The notes beneath the pieces were generated by a model. The model did not search any database, had not been told where the DNA came from, and saw only the letters and a list, made by a program, of their open reading frames with translations. 59,712 nt of DNA. Origin: Nocardia alni. GTDB taxonomy: Bacteria > Actinomycetota > Actinomycetes > Mycobacteriales > Mycobacteriaceae. Below are positions 13,675 to 22,201 of the stretch, in pieces (the stretch's first letter is position 1; every line of letters begins with the position of its first letter). Location: NCBI RefSeq assembly GCF_019038435.1, contig NZ_JAGPOX010000048.1, positions 1 through 59,712 on the forward strand, in the 5' to 3' direction. The translations under genes were made by a program, and so were the position numbers.

Positions 13675-14649
13675 ATGGTGACGACCAGTGATGGGCGGGC
13701 CGTGCTGCGCTTGCCTACCCGCGAGATCCCGGTGCCGGCCTCGGTCAGCGAGCAGGCCCAGGCCATTTTGGCGCTCGGGCCGCTGGCGCCGACGCCGCAG
13801 TGGCCTGGGCTGGATGATCCGGACGCCTGGCGGACGTTGATCGCGGAACTCGACGGGACGGCGTTGCGGATGGCTCCGGGGTCGGGCGCGCCCGCCGGGG
13901 TCGAGGAGATTTCCGTCGGGCGGGCCCGGGTTTTCGTGATAACCCCCGAGGGCATCGCGCCCGGCGATCGCCGTGTTTACCTCGAGATCCACGGCGGTGC
14001 GTTCATTCAGGGCGGTGGCGAGATCTGCCGGGTGCGTGGCATCGACAATGCGCACCGGGTGGGGGCGCGGTCGTGGTCGGTCGACTACCGGATGCCGCCG
14101 GATCATCCGTTTCCCGCCGCGCTCGATGACTGCGTTGCCGCTTACCGGGCACTGCTCGAGCAGCGCGACCCGGGGGAGATCGTCGTGGGCGGGGTGTCCG
14201 CGGGTGCGAACCTGGCCGCCGCAACCGTGCTGCGCGCCCGCGACGAGGGCCTTCCGCTGCCCGCCGGAGTCGTCTTGGCAACGCCCGCAACAGATCTCAC
14301 CGAGGCCGGTGATACCTGGCAGACCAATCTCGGCCTGGACAACCTGCTGACCCCTTCACCTTCCCCGCTGCTGTATGCCGCGGGCCACGACCTGCGCGAC
14401 CCGTATCTGTCACCCCTGTTCGGCGACTTCGGCAAGGGCTTCCCGCCGGCCATTCTCCTGTCCGGTACCCGCGACGTCCTGCTCTCAGATACCGTCCGCC
14501 TGCATCGCGCGCTGCGTGCCGCCGATATTCCCGCCGACCTGCACGTCTGGGAGGCCGCGAGCCACGGCGGATTCCTCGGCCGCGCCCCTGAGGACGACGA
14601 GCGCACCCGTGAAATCCGGCTGTTCCTGGCACGGTGCTGGGCCGTTTGA
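13675..14649 (+). CDS. Alpha/beta hydrolase, hormone-sensitive-lipase-like esterase
   Basis: The 324-residue protein is a family IV (HSL-type) esterase. The oxyanion motif is HGGAF in YLEIHGGAFIQGG, the nucleophile elbow is GVSAGANL (G-x-S-x-G), the acid is in SGTRDVLLSD, and the catalytic His is in ASHGGF. These enzymes hydrolyse short acyl esters in the cytoplasm. The start at 13675 has AAGGAG only three bases upstream; a GTG one codon later would have better spacing, and the protein would be the same apart from the first residue. It is followed at 116 bases by a second, unrelated alpha/beta hydrolase. Substrate unknown. Confidence 0.9.
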   Translation: MVTTSDGRAVLRLPTREIPVPASVSEQAQAILALGPLAPTPQWPGLDDPDAWRTLIAELDGTALRMAPGSGAPAGVEEISVGRARVFVITPEGIAPGDRRVYLEIHGGAFIQGGGEICRVRGIDNAHRVGARSWSVDYRMPPDHPFPAALDDCVAAYRALLEQRDPGEIVVGGVSAGANLAAATVLRARDEGLPLPAGVVLATPATDLTEAGDTWQTNLGLDNLLTPSPSPLLYAAGHDLRDPYLSPLFGDFGKGFPPAILLSGTRDVLLSDTVRLHRALRAADIPADLHVWEAASHGGFLGRAPEDDERTREIRLFLARCWAV

Positions 14650-14765
14650 TCACGGTGCGGCCGGCGCCGGTAATCCGTTGGGGCCGAATGATTCCGGACG
14701 CGGCCGATCCGGGCTAGACTATGGCGCGGTCGACGACAACCTCGGTCGGAGCTAGGAATATCGCC

Positions 14766-15554
14766 ATGGGTCGGTACAACGACATAGAAAGCCTCGAGCG
14801 ACGGTACTGGAAGATCATCAGGGTCGCGCACGATCCGGAGGTGAAGGAGTTCATCGATCAGTGTCGATCGCGCACCGTCGAGGTCGATGGGAGTCCGTAC
14901 AAGTACTACGAATGCGGTAGCGGGCCGACGGTGTTGTTCGTCCATGGGCTGCACACCAATTTGGGGAACATGCTCCCGGTTGCCCGCGAACTCGTGGAGC
15001 GGAATTACCGGGTGGTGTTGTTCGACCTCCCTGCCCACGGGGAGGCCCCCGGCAGTGCTGTCACCCCCGTCGAAGTACGTGAGGTGATCCGCGCTGTCGG
15101 CGCCCGGCTCGGCGAGCTGCATGCGATCGTCGCCTATTCCGTGGGCGCGTTGTGGGCATTCGGGGCATGGAACGACGACCTGCGTGCCGAGGCGTTCGTC
15201 TCGATTGCGGCGCCGTGCTCGCACAAGTATGTGATCGAGAAGTTCGGCGAATTGCACGAGGTGGACACCCACCTGGTCGAGGAACTGTTCTCGAGAATCG
15301 AGAGGCTTCTCGGCCCCGGAGTCTGGACCGAGTTCTCTCCGCAGGAGATCGTCAAGACGATCGATGTGCCCGGACTGGTCATCCACGGTACGAGCGACGA
15401 CTTCATACCACCCGAACACGCTGTGGATCTGCACTCCAACTGGCCCGGATCAACCTTGGAACTGGTCGAGGGCACCGGCCACTTCGATATCGTCGGGTCC
15501 TGCGACACTCGCAGGCTTATCGCCGCTTACCTCCACGAAGTGAAATCTTCCTAG
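14766..15554 (+). CDS. Alpha/beta hydrolase
   Basis: This 262-residue protein has the classical alpha/beta-hydrolase core. The oxyanion region is VLFVHGLHTNLGN, the second strand is VVLFDLPAHGEAPGS, the nucleophile elbow reads VAYSVGALWA, the acid is in VIHGTSDDFIPP, and the His is in GTGHFDIV. The elbow is A-Y-S-V-G, with Ala in place of the usual first Gly. The start at 14766 follows AGGAA; an earlier in-frame ATG is less likely. The gene ends 23 bases from the convergent acyl-carrier-protein gene. It may release or edit acyl groups from that system, but it could equally be independent. Confidence 0.86.
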   Translation: MGRYNDIESLERRYWKIIRVAHDPEVKEFIDQCRSRTVEVDGSPYKYYECGSGPTVLFVHGLHTNLGNMLPVARELVERNYRVVLFDLPAHGEAPGSAVTPVEVREVIRAVGARLGELHAIVAYSVGALWAFGAWNDDLRAEAFVSIAAPCSHKYVIEKFGELHEVDTHLVEELFSRIERLLGPGVWTEFSPQEIVKTIDVPGLVIHGTSDDFIPPEHAVDLHSNWPGSTLELVEGTGHFDIVGSCDTRRLIAAYLHEVKSS

Positions 15555-15577
15555 AGGTGCGGTTATGCCGCGACCGG

Positions 15578-15853
15578 CTACTGCGGTTGCCCTTCCTGAC
15601 TTCGGCCGGTGGCGAATGCGTAGAGGGCGTTCACCGTGTGCAAGGACTCCAAGGACAGCGAATCCGCACTGGTCGTGCGGCCGGAGTACTGCTCGAGCCG
15701 GACGATCACCCAGGTCAGGGTCAGCGAGTCCAGAGCCAGGTCGGCGTCGTCGAGGTGATCGTCGTCGGTGGAAGCGAGTTCGCCGCCGAGCCGTGTGACA
15801 TCCCACAGGAGCGTCCGAATATCGGCCTTCGTGAGACCGGGACCAGTGGTCAT
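15578..15853 (-). CDS. Discrete acyl carrier protein
   Basis: The 91-residue protein has the ACP/PCP fold signature. The phosphopantetheine site is ALDSLTLTWVI with Ser43, preceded by the acidic helix DDDHLDDADL and followed by VRLEQYSG. The usual motif is D-S-L, which is intact. The ATG at 15853 overlaps the ligase stop by four bases (ATGA), so translation is coupled to the AMP ligase. A discrete ACP next to an AMP ligase and a KASIII-like enzyme suggests the ligase charges this carrier and the KASIII-like enzyme draws from or elongates it. It is the last gene of the minus-strand block. Confidence 0.9.
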   Translation of the reverse strand: MTTGPGLTKADIRTLLWDVTRLGGELASTDDDHLDDADLALDSLTLTWVIVRLEQYSGRTTSADSLSLESLHTVNALYAFATGRSQEGQPQ

Positions 15854-17247
15854 CGTGGCTCCGTGGGCATGCTGCGGTCGGCCTTACCCACTGCTGTGCG
15901 CGGGATATCAGCTCCGATATGCCACCGCCTGGGTACCTTGAAGGCGCTGAGCCGTTCCCGGCACCACGCGGTCAATTCCTGCTCGGTCACCGCTTCGGCG
16001 GCGACGTATGCCTCCAGCATCGGCGGCGGCCCGTCCTTCTCCGCCGCACGGAACAACGCGAGAGCTTCCGAGACCTGGGGATGGGCACGCAGCACACTCT
16101 CGATCTCGGTGAGATCGACCTTGAGGCCGCCGATGATGCGCACCGAGTCGGCTCTGCCTCGCAGCGTCAATACGTTTGTCCCGGGGGCGATCTCGGCACG
16201 ATCGTAGGTGCGTAGCCAGCCGTCCGCGTACCGGTCCTGATACTCGGCGTCCAGGTACGGGGAGGCCTTCGTCTCGATGTAGAGCTCCCCGTCGACGATC
16301 CGGGTCTCGATTCCGGGCAGTACCCTTCCGACTTCCGGATAGGTGAACTCCCCGGCCAGATCCGTGGCGATGACGCCGAACTCCGACATTCCGTAGAACT
16401 GTCCGGCGGGGACGCCGTACCTGCCCGAGAACCGTTGTGCCACCGCGTCGGGCAGTACATCGCCACAGGATGCCGCCAGTCTGAGCGAACGAGGGCGGTC
16501 CGTTCCGCCTGCCTGGCTCAGCAGGCCGAAATGTGCTGGTACACCGAGGATCACCTGGACGTCGGCCTCGCATGCGCGTGCCATCAGCTCGTCGGGAAGT
16601 ACTCGGTCGGGAAAGACGAGCGACCCCCCGAGGTAGAGGGTCAGCAGTACGCCGCAGAACAGGCCGAATCCGTGCGTGGGCGGGCTCAGCAGAAAGACGC
16701 GCTCACCCGGTCTCGTCATGCCCGGGTTCGCCGCATGCCGGCGTATGTCCGCCAGCACCGAATCACCGGTGCGTACTACGACTTTGGGTGTTCCGGTAGT
16801 GCCTGAACTACACATCATCACTGTGACACGCGGATCGCGGGGCATCGGATCGTCGCGACGCTCCACCGACAGTTCGCCGCAATCGTCGACGAAGGCCGTC
16901 AGGGCCGGTGCGACGAGGTGACCTCGTACGACATAGTTCGGCCGCACATGATCCAGGACGGTGGTAGTCTCGGCGGCCGTCATCCGGGCGTCCAGAATCA
17001 GCGCCTGGGCGCCCTCGGCCCAGAGGCCGAACAGCCACCACAGCATACCGAAACTGGGCGTCACCTGAAGGGCGACAACGCTTCCCGCGCCGATCCCATG
17101 CTCGGTCAGGATGTCGCGTACCGCAGCGACCTCGTGCCGCAGGCGCGCATAGGTGATCTCCTGGGAGCCCCGGGCCCAGACGGTCTCGGGGTCGGCGGCG
17201 GCCATCGATGTCAGGCCCCACCACCTGTTCTCCCCACCGGTACTCAC
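15850..17247 (-). CDS. AMP-dependent acyl ligase (adenylation enzyme)
   Basis: This 465-residue protein is an ANL-superfamily adenylating enzyme. The P-loop motif is SSGTTGTPK (147-155), the A5-type motif is YGMSEFG, and the hinge region LRGRADSVRIIGGLKVDLTEIE and the C-terminal lysine motif PRTAVGKADR are all present. The start is GTG at 17247, overlapping the upstream KASIII stop by four bases (GTGA); a longer frame would run deeper into that gene. ANL ligases activate a carboxylic acid as AMP ester and transfer it to CoA or a carrier protein. The coupled downstream ACP is the obvious acceptor. No amino-acid-binding pocket can be read, so the acid could be a fatty, aryl or other carboxylic acid. 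Confidence 0.92.
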   Translation of the reverse strand: MSTGGENRWWGLTSMAAADPETVWARGSQEITYARLRHEVAAVRDILTEHGIGAGSVVALQVTPSFGMLWWLFGLWAEGAQALILDARMTAAETTTVLDHVRPNYVVRGHLVAPALTAFVDDCGELSVERRDDPMPRDPRVTVMMCSSGTTGTPKVVVRTGDSVLADIRRHAANPGMTRPGERVFLLSPPTHGFGLFCGVLLTLYLGGSLVFPDRVLPDELMARACEADVQVILGVPAHFGLLSQAGGTDRPRSLRLAASCGDVLPDAVAQRFSGRYGVPAGQFYGMSEFGVIATDLAGEFTYPEVGRVLPGIETRIVDGELYIETKASPYLDAEYQDRYADGWLRTYDRAEIAPGTNVLTLRGRADSVRIIGGLKVDLTEIESVLRAHPQVSEALALFRAAEKDGPPPMLEAYVAAEAVTEQELTAWCRERLSAFKVPRRWHIGADIPRTAVGKADRSMPTEPR

Positions 17248-18278
17248 GCCCCCACCACCTCGATTACAGCGGTCGACCAGGTCCATCCGGCACCGATACC
17301 CGACACCAGGATGATCTCGCCCGGATGAAGAAGTCCTCGCTCCCGCAATTCCACCAGATTCGCGAACGGATCGCCGGGGCCGAGGTGGCCGGTGTGCTCA
17401 CCGAAGACCAGCAGTTCCGCATGCGTTATATCGGCGTAAGCACCGGAATACATGATGTCCATGAGCATTTGGTCGATGTGCGGGAGAACTACGTACCGTA
17501 TTCTATCGTCCTCGGGGGCGATGTGCGCATCCTGCAGGGCCTGGATCACACCGTGCCGGGTGCCGTCGCGCAGCGCGGCCAGGGCCACGAAAGACGGCCT
17601 GTGCCTGCCTATTTCGGCGATGCTCGTGGCTTCGATGGTCGTCTTGTTCCACATCGGTGCGGGGGTGAATTCCTCCTCGCCGCGGAACGTCTTCTCCATG
17701 CGCGGCTCGGAGAAGTGCGCCACCGACAGCACCCGCAGACTGCCGGAACCGCCGCGCTTCAGCAGTGCCGCGGTGGCGCCGTCGCCGTATCCACCCGGTC
17801 GGCCCTCTTCCCAGCGGACCCATCCGGGCGCACAGAACCGGTCGGCGGTGGTCAGCAGAACGGTCTCGGCAGTGGTGTCCGCCAGCAGCATTGATGCTCC
17901 CATGCCGACGGACGTCAGGGCGCCATTGCAGAACTGGCCCTGCATGGCCAGCGGCAGAGTCCGGCCGGACGCTCCGATCTGGTGAGCGATGTAGTGCGCT
18001 ACCGGCCATACATCATGGCCCTGGTGATAAGCGTGGGAGTGGATCAGCGCGTACAACTCCGTCGGGTCCTGGCCGGCCTGCCCCAGACAGTCGCGTGCCG
18101 CGAGCACGGCCATTTCCGGGGCGGCCAGTTTCAGGGAGACGGGTAAGGACTCGACTCGCAGGACCGGTAGGCCCGCGCTGGGCAGGGTGGGTCCCTTGCT
18201 GGAAGCTGGGATCGGCTCGCGGTCTTCAGGAATCCAGACCGAGACCGCTTCCAAGCGAATATCCGCGCCGATCCTCAT
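17244..18278 (-). CDS. KASIII-like condensing/acyltransferase enzyme
   Basis: The 344-residue protein has the thiolase fold of ketoacyl-ACP synthase III. The nucleophile is Cys117 in GQFCNGAL and the His is His267 in VLPHIDQ. The third residue of the usual Cys-His-Asn triad is changed: the region reads EHTGHLGPGDPF, giving Asp303 where Asn is normal. A Cys-His-Asp set is seen in KASIII relatives that transfer acyl groups rather than condense, such as CerJ of cervimycin biosynthesis. The gene begins the tight GTGA/ATGA-coupled trio with the ligase and ACP, and lies 146 bases downstream of the methyltransferase on the same strand. Whether it forms C-C, C-O or C-N bonds is unknown. Confidence 0.87.
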   Translation of the reverse strand: MRIGADIRLEAVSVWIPEDREPIPASSKGPTLPSAGLPVLRVESLPVSLKLAAPEMAVLAARDCLGQAGQDPTELYALIHSHAYHQGHDVWPVAHYIAHQIGASGRTLPLAMQGQFCNGALTSVGMGASMLLADTTAETVLLTTADRFCAPGWVRWEEGRPGGYGDGATAALLKRGGSGSLRVLSVAHFSEPRMEKTFRGEEEFTPAPMWNKTTIEATSIAEIGRHRPSFVALAALRDGTRHGVIQALQDAHIAPEDDRIRYVVLPHIDQMLMDIMYSGAYADITHAELLVFGEHTGHLGPGDPFANLVELRERGLLHPGEIILVSGIGAGWTWSTAVIEVVGA

Positions 18279-18424
18279 GGCGCACAGCCTTTCGACACCG
18301 CTTTGCGGGTTGGTGACACGTAAAGAGGCCTATTGGTGATCGTTACGTTACGGTTCGGCGATAAATATAGACCCCGAAGGTTCCGTCCGCACTGCGCCGG
18401 CGTCGAGCATCCCGCTTCGCCGTG

Positions 18425-19237
18425 TCAGGAGATTGCTCGTGCGATGCCCTGAACGACCCGAAGGCGCCCGTCTGTGAGTGCCGCGGTGAGGTTTTCGGCC
18501 TTCTCGGAGAAATTGGCGACGAAGGCGTGCAGTCCGAGCGGATTGGCGGGCTGTGCCAGGACCATCTGCATTACTCCGGCTGCCTGGTCGGTGAGATCGT
18601 TCCAGTGGTCGATCGTGAATCCCGTGGCCTGGACGGTTTCTCGCAGCCGGTCGGAAGTTACGAGGAAGCTGCGTTCGGGTCGGTCGGCCCAGGGAAGGGG
18701 ATAGCCGAGTTCGCCATCTTTGCCGGATGTGATGTCCCAGAGGGCGAGTCGGCCTCCGGGGGCCAGCACCCGCCGTGCCTCTCGGTAGAGTCGCTCCTTG
18801 TTCGCCACGTTCATCTGCACGTGCTGGCTGAAGACGACATCGAAAGCGGCTGCGGTGAAAGGCAATTCGGTGACGTCTGCCTGCCGCACGGAAATGTGAT
18901 CGTCCAGCCCGACGAGTCGATCGAGCCACCGGGCTGTTTCGCAATACTCCTCGGTCAGGTCGACGGCGGTGACCTGACAGTGACGGTGCTCGGCGACGAA
19001 GCGGGAGGTGCCGCCGATCCCGCTGCCCGCGTCGAGTACCTTGTGCTCGCTGGAGATCCCGAGCAGGTCCACCAGTTGGCTGGTGGCGAAGCGACCCATG
19101 GTGTGGAAGTCCTCGAGCAATCCGAGGTCCGCGGGTCGCAGCTGATCCAGGTCCTTTCCGGCCGCGAGGAGGGCTTGCTCGATGTTGTGCCGAGATAGGC
19201 CGGTCGAGTACTGCGTGTGGATTTCGGTGCTGTTCAT
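18425..19237 (-). CDS. SAM-dependent methyltransferase
   Basis: The 270-residue protein is a class I methyltransferase. Motif I is VLDAGSGIGG (67-76), followed by VTAVDLTEEYCETA (the acidic residue binding the SAM ribose), QADVTELPFTAAAFDVV, SQHVQMNV and ARRVLAPGGRLALWDI. The arrangement matches UbiE/sterol-type small-molecule methyltransferases. The ATG at 19237 is 44 bases after the MFS exporter stop, so the two are probably co-transcribed. A long open frame continues upstream across the exporter gene on the same strand, but this is a shadow. The substrate cannot be deduced; co-location with an exporter points to a small exported molecule. Confidence 0.92.
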   Translation of the reverse strand: MNSTEIHTQYSTGLSRHNIEQALLAAGKDLDQLRPADLGLLEDFHTMGRFATSQLVDLLGISSEHKVLDAGSGIGGTSRFVAEHRHCQVTAVDLTEEYCETARWLDRLVGLDDHISVRQADVTELPFTAAAFDVVFSQHVQMNVANKERLYREARRVLAPGGRLALWDITSGKDGELGYPLPWADRPERSFLVTSDRLRETVQATGFTIDHWNDLTDQAAGVMQMVLAQPANPLGLHAFVANFSEKAENLTAALTDGRLRVVQGIARAIS

Positions 19238-19281
19238 ATCCGATGTCCTGACTGTTGTGATGCGATGTGGCTGAGCGTGAT

Positions 19282-20865
19282 TCAGTCGTTCCGTGAATCG
19301 CCCGATGCGATGACGGCGGCGGGCGGTTCGATCGAAACACCGTCGGGCTCCTGCGGGGGTTGGGCAGGAAGGAATACGGCCGCGAGCAGGGCCCCGGCGA
19401 CGGCCACCGCCCCGGCGACGAGACATCCGACGCTGAGCCCGTGATCGAAGGCGCCGATAGCGGCCCGGCGGACGGCGTCCGCGGCGGCGCCCTGGCCGTA
19501 TCCGGCGAGTTGGTGTGAGACGCCGAATGCCGCTCCGACGGACTGGTGGACGAGGTTGGTCAGTGCGGACGGGAGCGCCGCCGGCAGGGTTGCGGTGAGC
19601 CGGGTGCTGTAGAGGGAGGCGTACACGCTGCCGATGACGGCAACCCCGAGAGTGCCGCCGAGAAGGCGGGTGGAGTCGTTGACCGCGGAGCCGACGCCTG
19701 CCTGGTCGCCCGAGACAGCGCCCATGATCGATTCGGTGGCGGGCGCCGATGTCAGGCCCATACCGAGACCGTAGACAACCATTTGCACAGCGATGATCGA
19801 GTAGGTGAAGGTGGGTGTGATGGTGCCGGCGACCCAGAAATAGAAGATCGCTTGCAACGCGAGTCCAGCCGTGACGATGGCCTTCGTGCCGAACTTGACC
19901 GAGAGCCTGGTGCCGGCGGTTGACCCGATGGCGACCGAGAGGGCAACCGGGAGTAGATGAACCCCGGTGGACAACGGGCTGTAGGTTCGGACGAATTGGA
20001 AGTACTGCGTCATCAGGAAGATGAAGCCGAACAGTGTGAAGAACCCGACGGTGACCGCGGCGCTGGCCGCGCTGAAACGCATATTCGCGAACAGGCGCAC
20101 ATCGAGCATAGGCGTGCCGGCGCGACGCTCGCCGAGGATGAACGCGATCAGCAGGACGACGGCGCCGACGAATCCGAGCAGTGAGCCCGCCGATGCCCAG
20201 CCCCGATCCGGGGCCTCGATAATGGTGTAAACGAGCAACGCCATGAATCCCCCCGACAATACGAGCCCCGGAAGGTCCAGGCGGTGCGCTACCGGGGGCG
20301 CCGACCTGCGGACGGACAGCGCGACCAGAGCGATGACGGCCAGTGAGGCCGGCCCGAGGGCGTAGAAGATACTCGACCAGCTGAAGTGCTCGAGCAGGAA
20401 ACCGCCGACGATCGGCCCAAGGGCGATGGCCATGCCGGCCGTGGCGCCCCATAATCCGATGGACAACGCTCGCTCCTTGCGGCTGACGAACACACCGGTC
20501 AACAGGGACAGCGTGGCCGGAAATGTCATCGCGGCGCCCAGACCCATGATCGCGCGGGCCGCGACCAGCTCGCCACAGGAGCTCGCGTAGCCGCCGGCGA
20601 AGCTCGCCGCTCCGAACACCAGCAAGCCGCCCAGGAGCATTCCCTTGCGGCCGAACCGGTCGGACAGGCTGCCCGAGGAGAGCAGCAACGCGGCGAACAC
20701 CAGATTGTAGGCGTCCACCACCCATTGCAATTGGGACGTGGAGGCGCCCAGTTCACGCGTCAATGCCGGCAGTGCGACGTTGACCAGCGTGGTGTCGAGA
20801 TTGATGAGGAACGAGGCCAGCAACAGCGCCACGAGCATCATCGGCTTGGACTGTAAGCGATTCAT
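19282..20865 (-). CDS. MFS drug exporter, DHA2 (14-TM) family
   Basis: This 527-residue protein has about 14 hydrophobic segments, the size of the DHA2 family of H+-antiporters (EmrB/QacA-like). The N-terminus LLASFLINLDTTLVNVALPAL carries the conserved Asp of TM1. DRFGRKGMLLGG is the loop 2-3 motif A, and LGPIVGGFLLEHFSWSSIF is motif C. Such transporters export toxic or endogenous small molecules in exchange for protons in the plasma membrane. The gene is divergent from an HxlR regulator with repeated CATAGT elements overlapping its start codon. It heads a minus-strand block that also includes the methyltransferase and probably the KASIII-ligase-ACP trio. Confidence 0.94.
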   Translation of the reverse strand: MNRLQSKPMMLVALLLASFLINLDTTLVNVALPALTRELGASTSQLQWVVDAYNLVFAALLLSSGSLSDRFGRKGMLLGGLLVFGAASFAGGYASSCGELVAARAIMGLGAAMTFPATLSLLTGVFVSRKERALSIGLWGATAGMAIALGPIVGGFLLEHFSWSSIFYALGPASLAVIALVALSVRRSAPPVAHRLDLPGLVLSGGFMALLVYTIIEAPDRGWASAGSLLGFVGAVVLLIAFILGERRAGTPMLDVRLFANMRFSAASAAVTVGFFTLFGFIFLMTQYFQFVRTYSPLSTGVHLLPVALSVAIGSTAGTRLSVKFGTKAIVTAGLALQAIFYFWVAGTITPTFTYSIIAVQMVVYGLGMGLTSAPATESIMGAVSGDQAGVGSAVNDSTRLLGGTLGVAVIGSVYASLYSTRLTATLPAALPSALTNLVHQSVGAAFGVSHQLAGYGQGAAADAVRRAAIGAFDHGLSVGCLVAGAVAVAGALLAAVFLPAQPPQEPDGVSIEPPAAVIASGDSRND

Positions 20866-20907
20866 AGTTTAATACTAGGCATTCATAGTAGAGTTTTTCA
20901 ACTATGA
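20860..20907. promoter_or_regulatory. Putative HxlR operator: repeated ATTCATAGT plus a dyad
   Basis: ATTCATAGT occurs at 20860-20868, covering the exporter start codon, and again 21 bases later at 20881-20889. The second copy also forms an inverted repeat with ACTATGA (TCATAGT 20883-20889, ACTATGA 20901-20907). A two-turn spacing of half-sites fits co-operative dimer binding. The sites lie between the divergent exporter and HxlR genes. Confidence 0.6.
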
Positions 20908-20945
20908 GATATAGAAACTTTCAAAGGGTGCGGTACAGTGGGAGT

Positions 20946-21614
20946 ATGCGGACTTACGGCCAGTACTGCTCGATCGCCAGGGCCCTCGACATCGTGGGAG
21001 ACCGCTGGACGCTGCTCATCATTCGTGAGCTGCTGCTGCAGGGCCCGTGCAGGTTCACGGACCTGAAGAACGGGCTGCCCGGCATTGCCGCCAACCTGTT
21101 GTCGACCCGCATCAAGGAACTCGAACAAGCCGGGCTGATCCAGCGAGCCGATGCGCCGCCCCCGGTCGCGACCACTCTCTACAGCCTGACCGAGAACGGT
21201 TTGGCGTTGGAGCCGATGCTGAAGACGCTGGGACACTGGGGCCTGAGATATATGACCGACGAGCGGCAAGGGGACGCGTTCCGGGCACGTTGGCTTGCCT
21301 ACGCGCCCGCGTGGTTCACCACCGACTCCAACCCGGACGCCCCGCCGTCGACCATTCAGCTCATCGCGGGAGGCGAACACGCTGTCGTCGAACTCCGATC
21401 GGGCCAGGTGCACACCAGGATCGGTGACGTCACCGATCCCGACCTGACTCTCGACGGGCCGCCTCGCGCCGTTCTCGGACTGCTCACCGGCATGATCGAC
21501 TTCGCGGGCGCCGCTCACCTCGGCCTCACCGCACACGGCAAGCGTGATGTACTCCAACGTCTGCGGCCCGTGGCCGAGAACGTGTCGACTGCTCGGATTG
21601 AAGTCGGCATCTGA
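20946..21614 (+). CDS. HxlR-family winged-helix transcription regulator
   Basis: The protein is 222 residues from the ATG at 20946 (GTGGGAG upstream). Residues 1-95 form the HxlR domain: YCSIARALDIVGDRWTLLII, RELLLQGPCRFTDLKNGLPG, ANLLSTRIKELEQAGL, and TTLYSLTENGLALEPML. The N-terminal Cys in GQYCSIA is at the position where redox- or electrophile-sensing members carry a reactive Cys. The C-terminal ~110 residues (SCP2-like, TIQLIAGGEHAVVEL ... RIGDVTDPDLTLDGPP) resemble a sterol-carrier-type lipid-binding domain often fused to such regulators. It probably represses the divergent exporter until a hydrophobic ligand is bound. Confidence 0.93.
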   Translation: MRTYGQYCSIARALDIVGDRWTLLIIRELLLQGPCRFTDLKNGLPGIAANLLSTRIKELEQAGLIQRADAPPPVATTLYSLTENGLALEPMLKTLGHWGLRYMTDERQGDAFRARWLAYAPAWFTTDSNPDAPPSTIQLIAGGEHAVVELRSGQVHTRIGDVTDPDLTLDGPPRAVLGLLTGMIDFAGAAHLGLTAHGKRDVLQRLRPVAENVSTARIEVGI

Positions 21615-21640
21615 ATATTCGGCTCAGGACGGCACAGGTC

Positions 21641-22024
21641 TTACTCCGTACCGGGAAGAAATGACGCGTGTGCTGTCAGCACTCGCCATCCGGACTCGTC
21701 CGTGCGGGTCCACATTCGCGTATACCGCGCCGTAACGGCAATAGGCTGGCCGCCGACAACGGCTTCTATTTTGCCCAAAAACCACGTGACGCCCGCGTTT
21801 CCTCGGACAATAACCTTCAGGTCCTCTTCCTCGACCCGGGTCATGACCTGCTGGCCACTGCCGTGCGCGCCGAGATCGTCGGCTTTGGTGTATATATTCC
21901 CATCTGGACCGGTGAATATCAGTTCCTCGTCGAGCAGTTCGCTCAATGATTCGACATCGGAATTCAGTTGAGCTGTCTGGAGGCGGTGTTCCGCGGCGAT
22001 CAGATTTTCGATATCGCTGTTCAT
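21641..22024 (-). CDS. NTF2-like (DUF4440/SnoaL-type) small protein
   Basis: The 127-residue protein begins MNSDIENLIAAEHRLQTAQL and has the single-domain NTF2-like pattern: helices at the start, SELLDEELIFTGPDG, then strands ending RYTRMWTRTDESGWRVLTAH. DUF4440/SnoaL-like proteins are small hydrolases, cyclases or ligand binders; members with no further domain cannot be assigned a reaction. The start at 22024 fits the family; a longer frame upstream begins in non-conserved sequence. It is convergent with the HxlR gene (27 bases apart) and begins 177 bases downstream of the DUF302 stop. Confidence 0.82.
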   Translation of the reverse strand: MNSDIENLIAAEHRLQTAQLNSDVESLSELLDEELIFTGPDGNIYTKADDLGAHGSGQQVMTRVEEEDLKVIVRGNAGVTWFLGKIEAVVGGQPIAVTARYTRMWTRTDESGWRVLTAHASFLPGTE

Positions 22025-22201
22025 AGTCACAGCCTTCCATATCGGTAAGGGCACGACTTCCCGCTTGCGGAAATACCCGTAGTACCCGTGAGCCGATCCG
22101 TCGGCGCAAATCGAGAAGTGTCCGACCGGGCTCCAGCCTGGGCCCCGTCGGACACTTCTGCTACTCACTGTGGGGTGTGGCCGGGCTGTCGGCGCGCAGT
22201 A

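Noticed and set aside
18425..20725. A 766-codon minus-strand frame joining the methyltransferase to sequence across the exporter gene
   Set aside because: Only the last 270 codons are methyltransferase; the rest is an Arg-rich out-of-frame reading of the MFS gene, which is itself fully intact.
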